A stretch of DNA of 64,000 nt from Thermodesulfobacteriota bacterium (GTDB lineage: Bacteria > Desulfobacterota > GWC2-55-46), in NCBI GenBank assembly GCA_030583865.1, contig CP129479.1, positions 1 to 64,000 on the forward strand, given 5' to 3'. A program made the translations under genes and the position numbers. The notes beneath the pieces are model-generated. The model was not told the DNA's origin. It saw nothing but the letters and a program-made list of their open reading frames with translations, and ran no database searches. Below are positions 62,482 to 64,000 of the stretch, piece by piece. How positions within the stretch are numbered: the first letter of the stretch is position 1; every line of letters starts with the position of its first letter.

Positions 62482-62985
62482 ATGGCAAACGTAATCATGC
62501 TCATCGAGAACGGGTTCGAGGACGTTGAGGCCCTGTATCCCTTCTACAGGATGCAGGAGGCGGGCCACAAGGTCACTGTAGTGGGACCGAAGCCGGGCAC
62601 ATACAAGAGCAAGCACGGCTATCCGATCGAAGCCGTAAAGGGGGCAGGGGAGGTGCGGGCCGCGGATTTCAAGGGCCTCATCATACCCGGAGGACAGGCG
62701 CCGGACAGGATGAGGATACACGAAGACATGGTAAGGCTCGCAAGGGAGGCGGTCGAGAAGGGGCTTGTTGTGGGCGCCATCTGCCACGGCGCGCAGCTCC
62801 TCATAGAGGCTGACGTGCTCAGGGGCAGGAGGGCGACCTGCTATATATCCGTCAAGACCGACGTCATAAACGCGGGCGCCGTGTACATGGACGCTCCTGT
62901 CGTTGTGGACGGCAGGCTCGTCACCTCAAGGAACCCCGGCGACCTGCCCGTCTTCGGCAGGACCCTCGCCGAGATGCTGGGCTAG
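62482..62985 (+). CDS. DJ-1/PfpI family protein
   Basis: 167 residues, single class I glutamine-amidotransferase-like fold: LIENGFEDVEALYPFYRMQ (acidic residue), FKGLIIPGGQAPDRMR and VGAICHGAQLLIEADVLRG with nucleophile Cys at the elbow, followed by DAPVVVDGRLVTSRNPGDL. Members act as chaperone/deglycase-like or protease-like proteins; activity cannot be told. ATG 62482 has GGAGCC close upstream. Confidence 0.92.
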   Translation: MANVIMLIENGFEDVEALYPFYRMQEAGHKVTVVGPKPGTYKSKHGYPIEAVKGAGEVRAADFKGLIIPGGQAPDRMRIHEDMVRLAREAVEKGLVVGAICHGAQLLIEADVLRGRRATCYISVKTDVINAGAVYMDAPVVVDGRLVTSRNPGDLPVFGRTLAEMLG

Positions 62986-64000
62986 CCGGAAATACCGGCC
63001 GGGAGGGGCCCACTTTCCTTCCCGTCCGTCACAAGGCCGGGCGAGGGCTTTCCGATAAGGTACCCTTGCGCGTAGTCCACCCCGAAGGACCTGAGTATCG
63101 AAAGCGTCTTTTCGTTCTCGACGAACTCGGCGATGGTCTTTATCCGGAGGCCCCGGGCCATCTCGGTCATCGCCTTCACAAGGACCTGGTCATCGGGGTT
63201 CTCGTCGAGCTTCCTTATGAAAGAGCCGTCTATCTTGATGTAGTCGACCGGCATCTCCTTTAGATAGGTAAAAGAGGTGAAGCCCACGCCGAAATCGTCT
63301 AAGGAGAACCGGCAGCCGGTCTCCTTCAGCGATTTCACGAACCTGATGGCCTTTTCGAGGTCGCCTATCGCGGCGGTCTCGGTTATCTCGAATACGAGCA
63401 TTTCAGGCTCAGCCCCGGTCTCCATTATCTTCCGTTTTATGAAATCAAGGAGCTCCGCGTCGCCCAGGTCCTTTCCGGAAAGGTTCATGCCGAAGGATAG
63501 GCCGCGCCCCGCTTTCATCTCTTCCGCCTGCGTGCGCATCGTCTTCTCTATGATGACCCGGTCTATGAGGCCCACAATGCCGAACCTCTCGGCGATGTCT
63601 ATGAACGCGCCCGGCAGGAGCACCTTCCCGTCCTCCGAGACGAGCCTCGCCAGGGCCTCGTAATGGTGTATCCCGTCAGTTTTCAAATCCAGTAGGGGCT
63701 GGAACCAGGGCACGAACCGGTTCTCCCTTATGCCCTTGAATATCCTTTCCTTCCACGCGAGCCTCGAATGCATCTTTTCAAGGTCCTGGTCCTCGGGCCG
63801 GTAGGCGTGGGTCCTGTTCCTTCCGAGCTCCTTTGCGCGGTACATGGCGGCGTCCGCCTTAGAGAGAAGCTCTTTCATGTGGAGTCCGTGGTCGGGGTAG
63901 AAGGCAACACCGGCGCTTACGGTAAGCGTGCTCGACGCCTCCGTGAAATAGAAGCCCTCGACCTCGGCCCTGACCGACTCGATTAATTCCATGCCCCTTT
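62982..64000 (-). CDS. GGDEF-EAL diguanylate cyclase/phosphodiesterase (5' end outside window)
   Basis: The visible C-terminal ~339 residues hold the end of a GGDEF domain (TVSAGVAFYPDHGLHMKELL, KADAAMYRAKELGRN) and a complete EAL domain (HYEALARLVSEDGK, NLSGKDLGDAELL, EITETAAIGD, LDDFGVGFTSFTYL, VDYIKIDGSFIRKL, EFVENEK). All usual EAL metal/catalytic residues are visible, so c-di-GMP hydrolysis is plausible. The GGDEF motif and N-terminal sensor lie beyond the right edge. It is convergent with the DJ-1 gene, overlapping by 4 bp at the stops. Confidence 0.94.
   Translation of the reverse strand, partial: RGMELIESVRAEVEGFYFTEASSTLTVSAGVAFYPDHGLHMKELLSKADAAMYRAKELGRNRTHAYRPEDQDLEKMHSRLAWKERIFKGIRENRFVPWFQPLLDLKTDGIHHYEALARLVSEDGKVLLPGAFIDIAERFGIVGLIDRVIIEKTMRTQAEEMKAGRGLSFGMNLSGKDLGDAELLDFIKRKIMETGAEPEMLVFEITETAAIGDLEKAIRFVKSLKETGCRFSLDDFGVGFTSFTYLKEMPVDYIKIDGSFIRKLDENPDDQVLVKAMTEMARGLRIKTIAEFVENEKTLSILRSFGVDYAQGYLIGKPSPGLVTDGKESGPLPAGISG

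Overview
The window is a 64 kb piece of a GC-rich Gram-negative bacterial chromosome that contains the replication origin. DnaA-box clusters flank dnaA, parS sites and parAB lie about 30 kb away, and many genes run away from the origin. The protein mix (bactofilin next to parAB, DUF1844 and DUF4388 proteins, a MerR-kamA pair, a two-component/sigma54 locus and a chemosensory operon) suggests a Deltaproteobacteria/Desulfobacterota-like organism; this is inference from gene content only. Resident genes strongly favour AGG for Arg and ATA for Ile, which is unusual at high GC and helps flag foreign genes.

Layout. (1) 1-9281, minus strand: a chemosensory operon (response regulator, cheW, MCP, cheR, cheA, cheB) behind a good sigma54 promoter, preceded by an NtrC-type activator and its PAS histidine kinase. 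(2) 9465-11214: a zincin-like peptidase, a foreign-looking gene resembling an abortive-infection/nuclease protein, and tRNA-Ser. (3) 11509-18904, minus strand: serS, ubiX and a protein quality-control group (htrA, DUF1844, hsp20, clpB). (4) 19113-26050: glnE, a DUF4388-TPR-ATPase-membrane protein, glutamate dehydrogenase. (5) 26051-33229: the origin with dnaA and dnaN, then rpmH-rnpA-yidD-yidC-mnmE. (6) 33302-53051: accessory and metabolic genes that separate mnmE from mnmG: an antiporter, universal stress protein, fbp, FmdE-like protein, MerR-kamA, pyrE, pyrF, a quinone cluster (ubiC-ubiA-ubiD-ubiG interrupted by a SUMF1-fold gene), tRNA-Val, ruvX, mltG, apbE and a DksA-like regulator. (7) 53294-58541: mnmG-rsmG-parA-parB-bactofilin with three identical parS sites. 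(8) 58551-64000: a membrane glycosyltransferase, CLC channel, endonuclease V, a 465 bp structured intergenic region, a DJ-1/PfpI protein and a partial GGDEF-EAL protein.

The most notable unexplained structure is a family of four ~140-147 bp imperfect palindromes (16184, 41033, 55180, 56018). Each begins at or just after the stop codon of a gene and always has the same polarity relative to that gene. The terminal arms differ between copies yet mostly stay self-complementary, and one copy supplies the last codons and stop of clpB. Other points are the AbiJ-like/nuclease gene beside tRNA-Ser, a sigma54 promoter plus upstream inverted repeat linking the NtrC pair to the chemosensory operon, an origin with a DnaA-trio-like tract, several promoters predicting near-leaderless mRNAs, and the paired GC-rich structured elements at 62089-62417.
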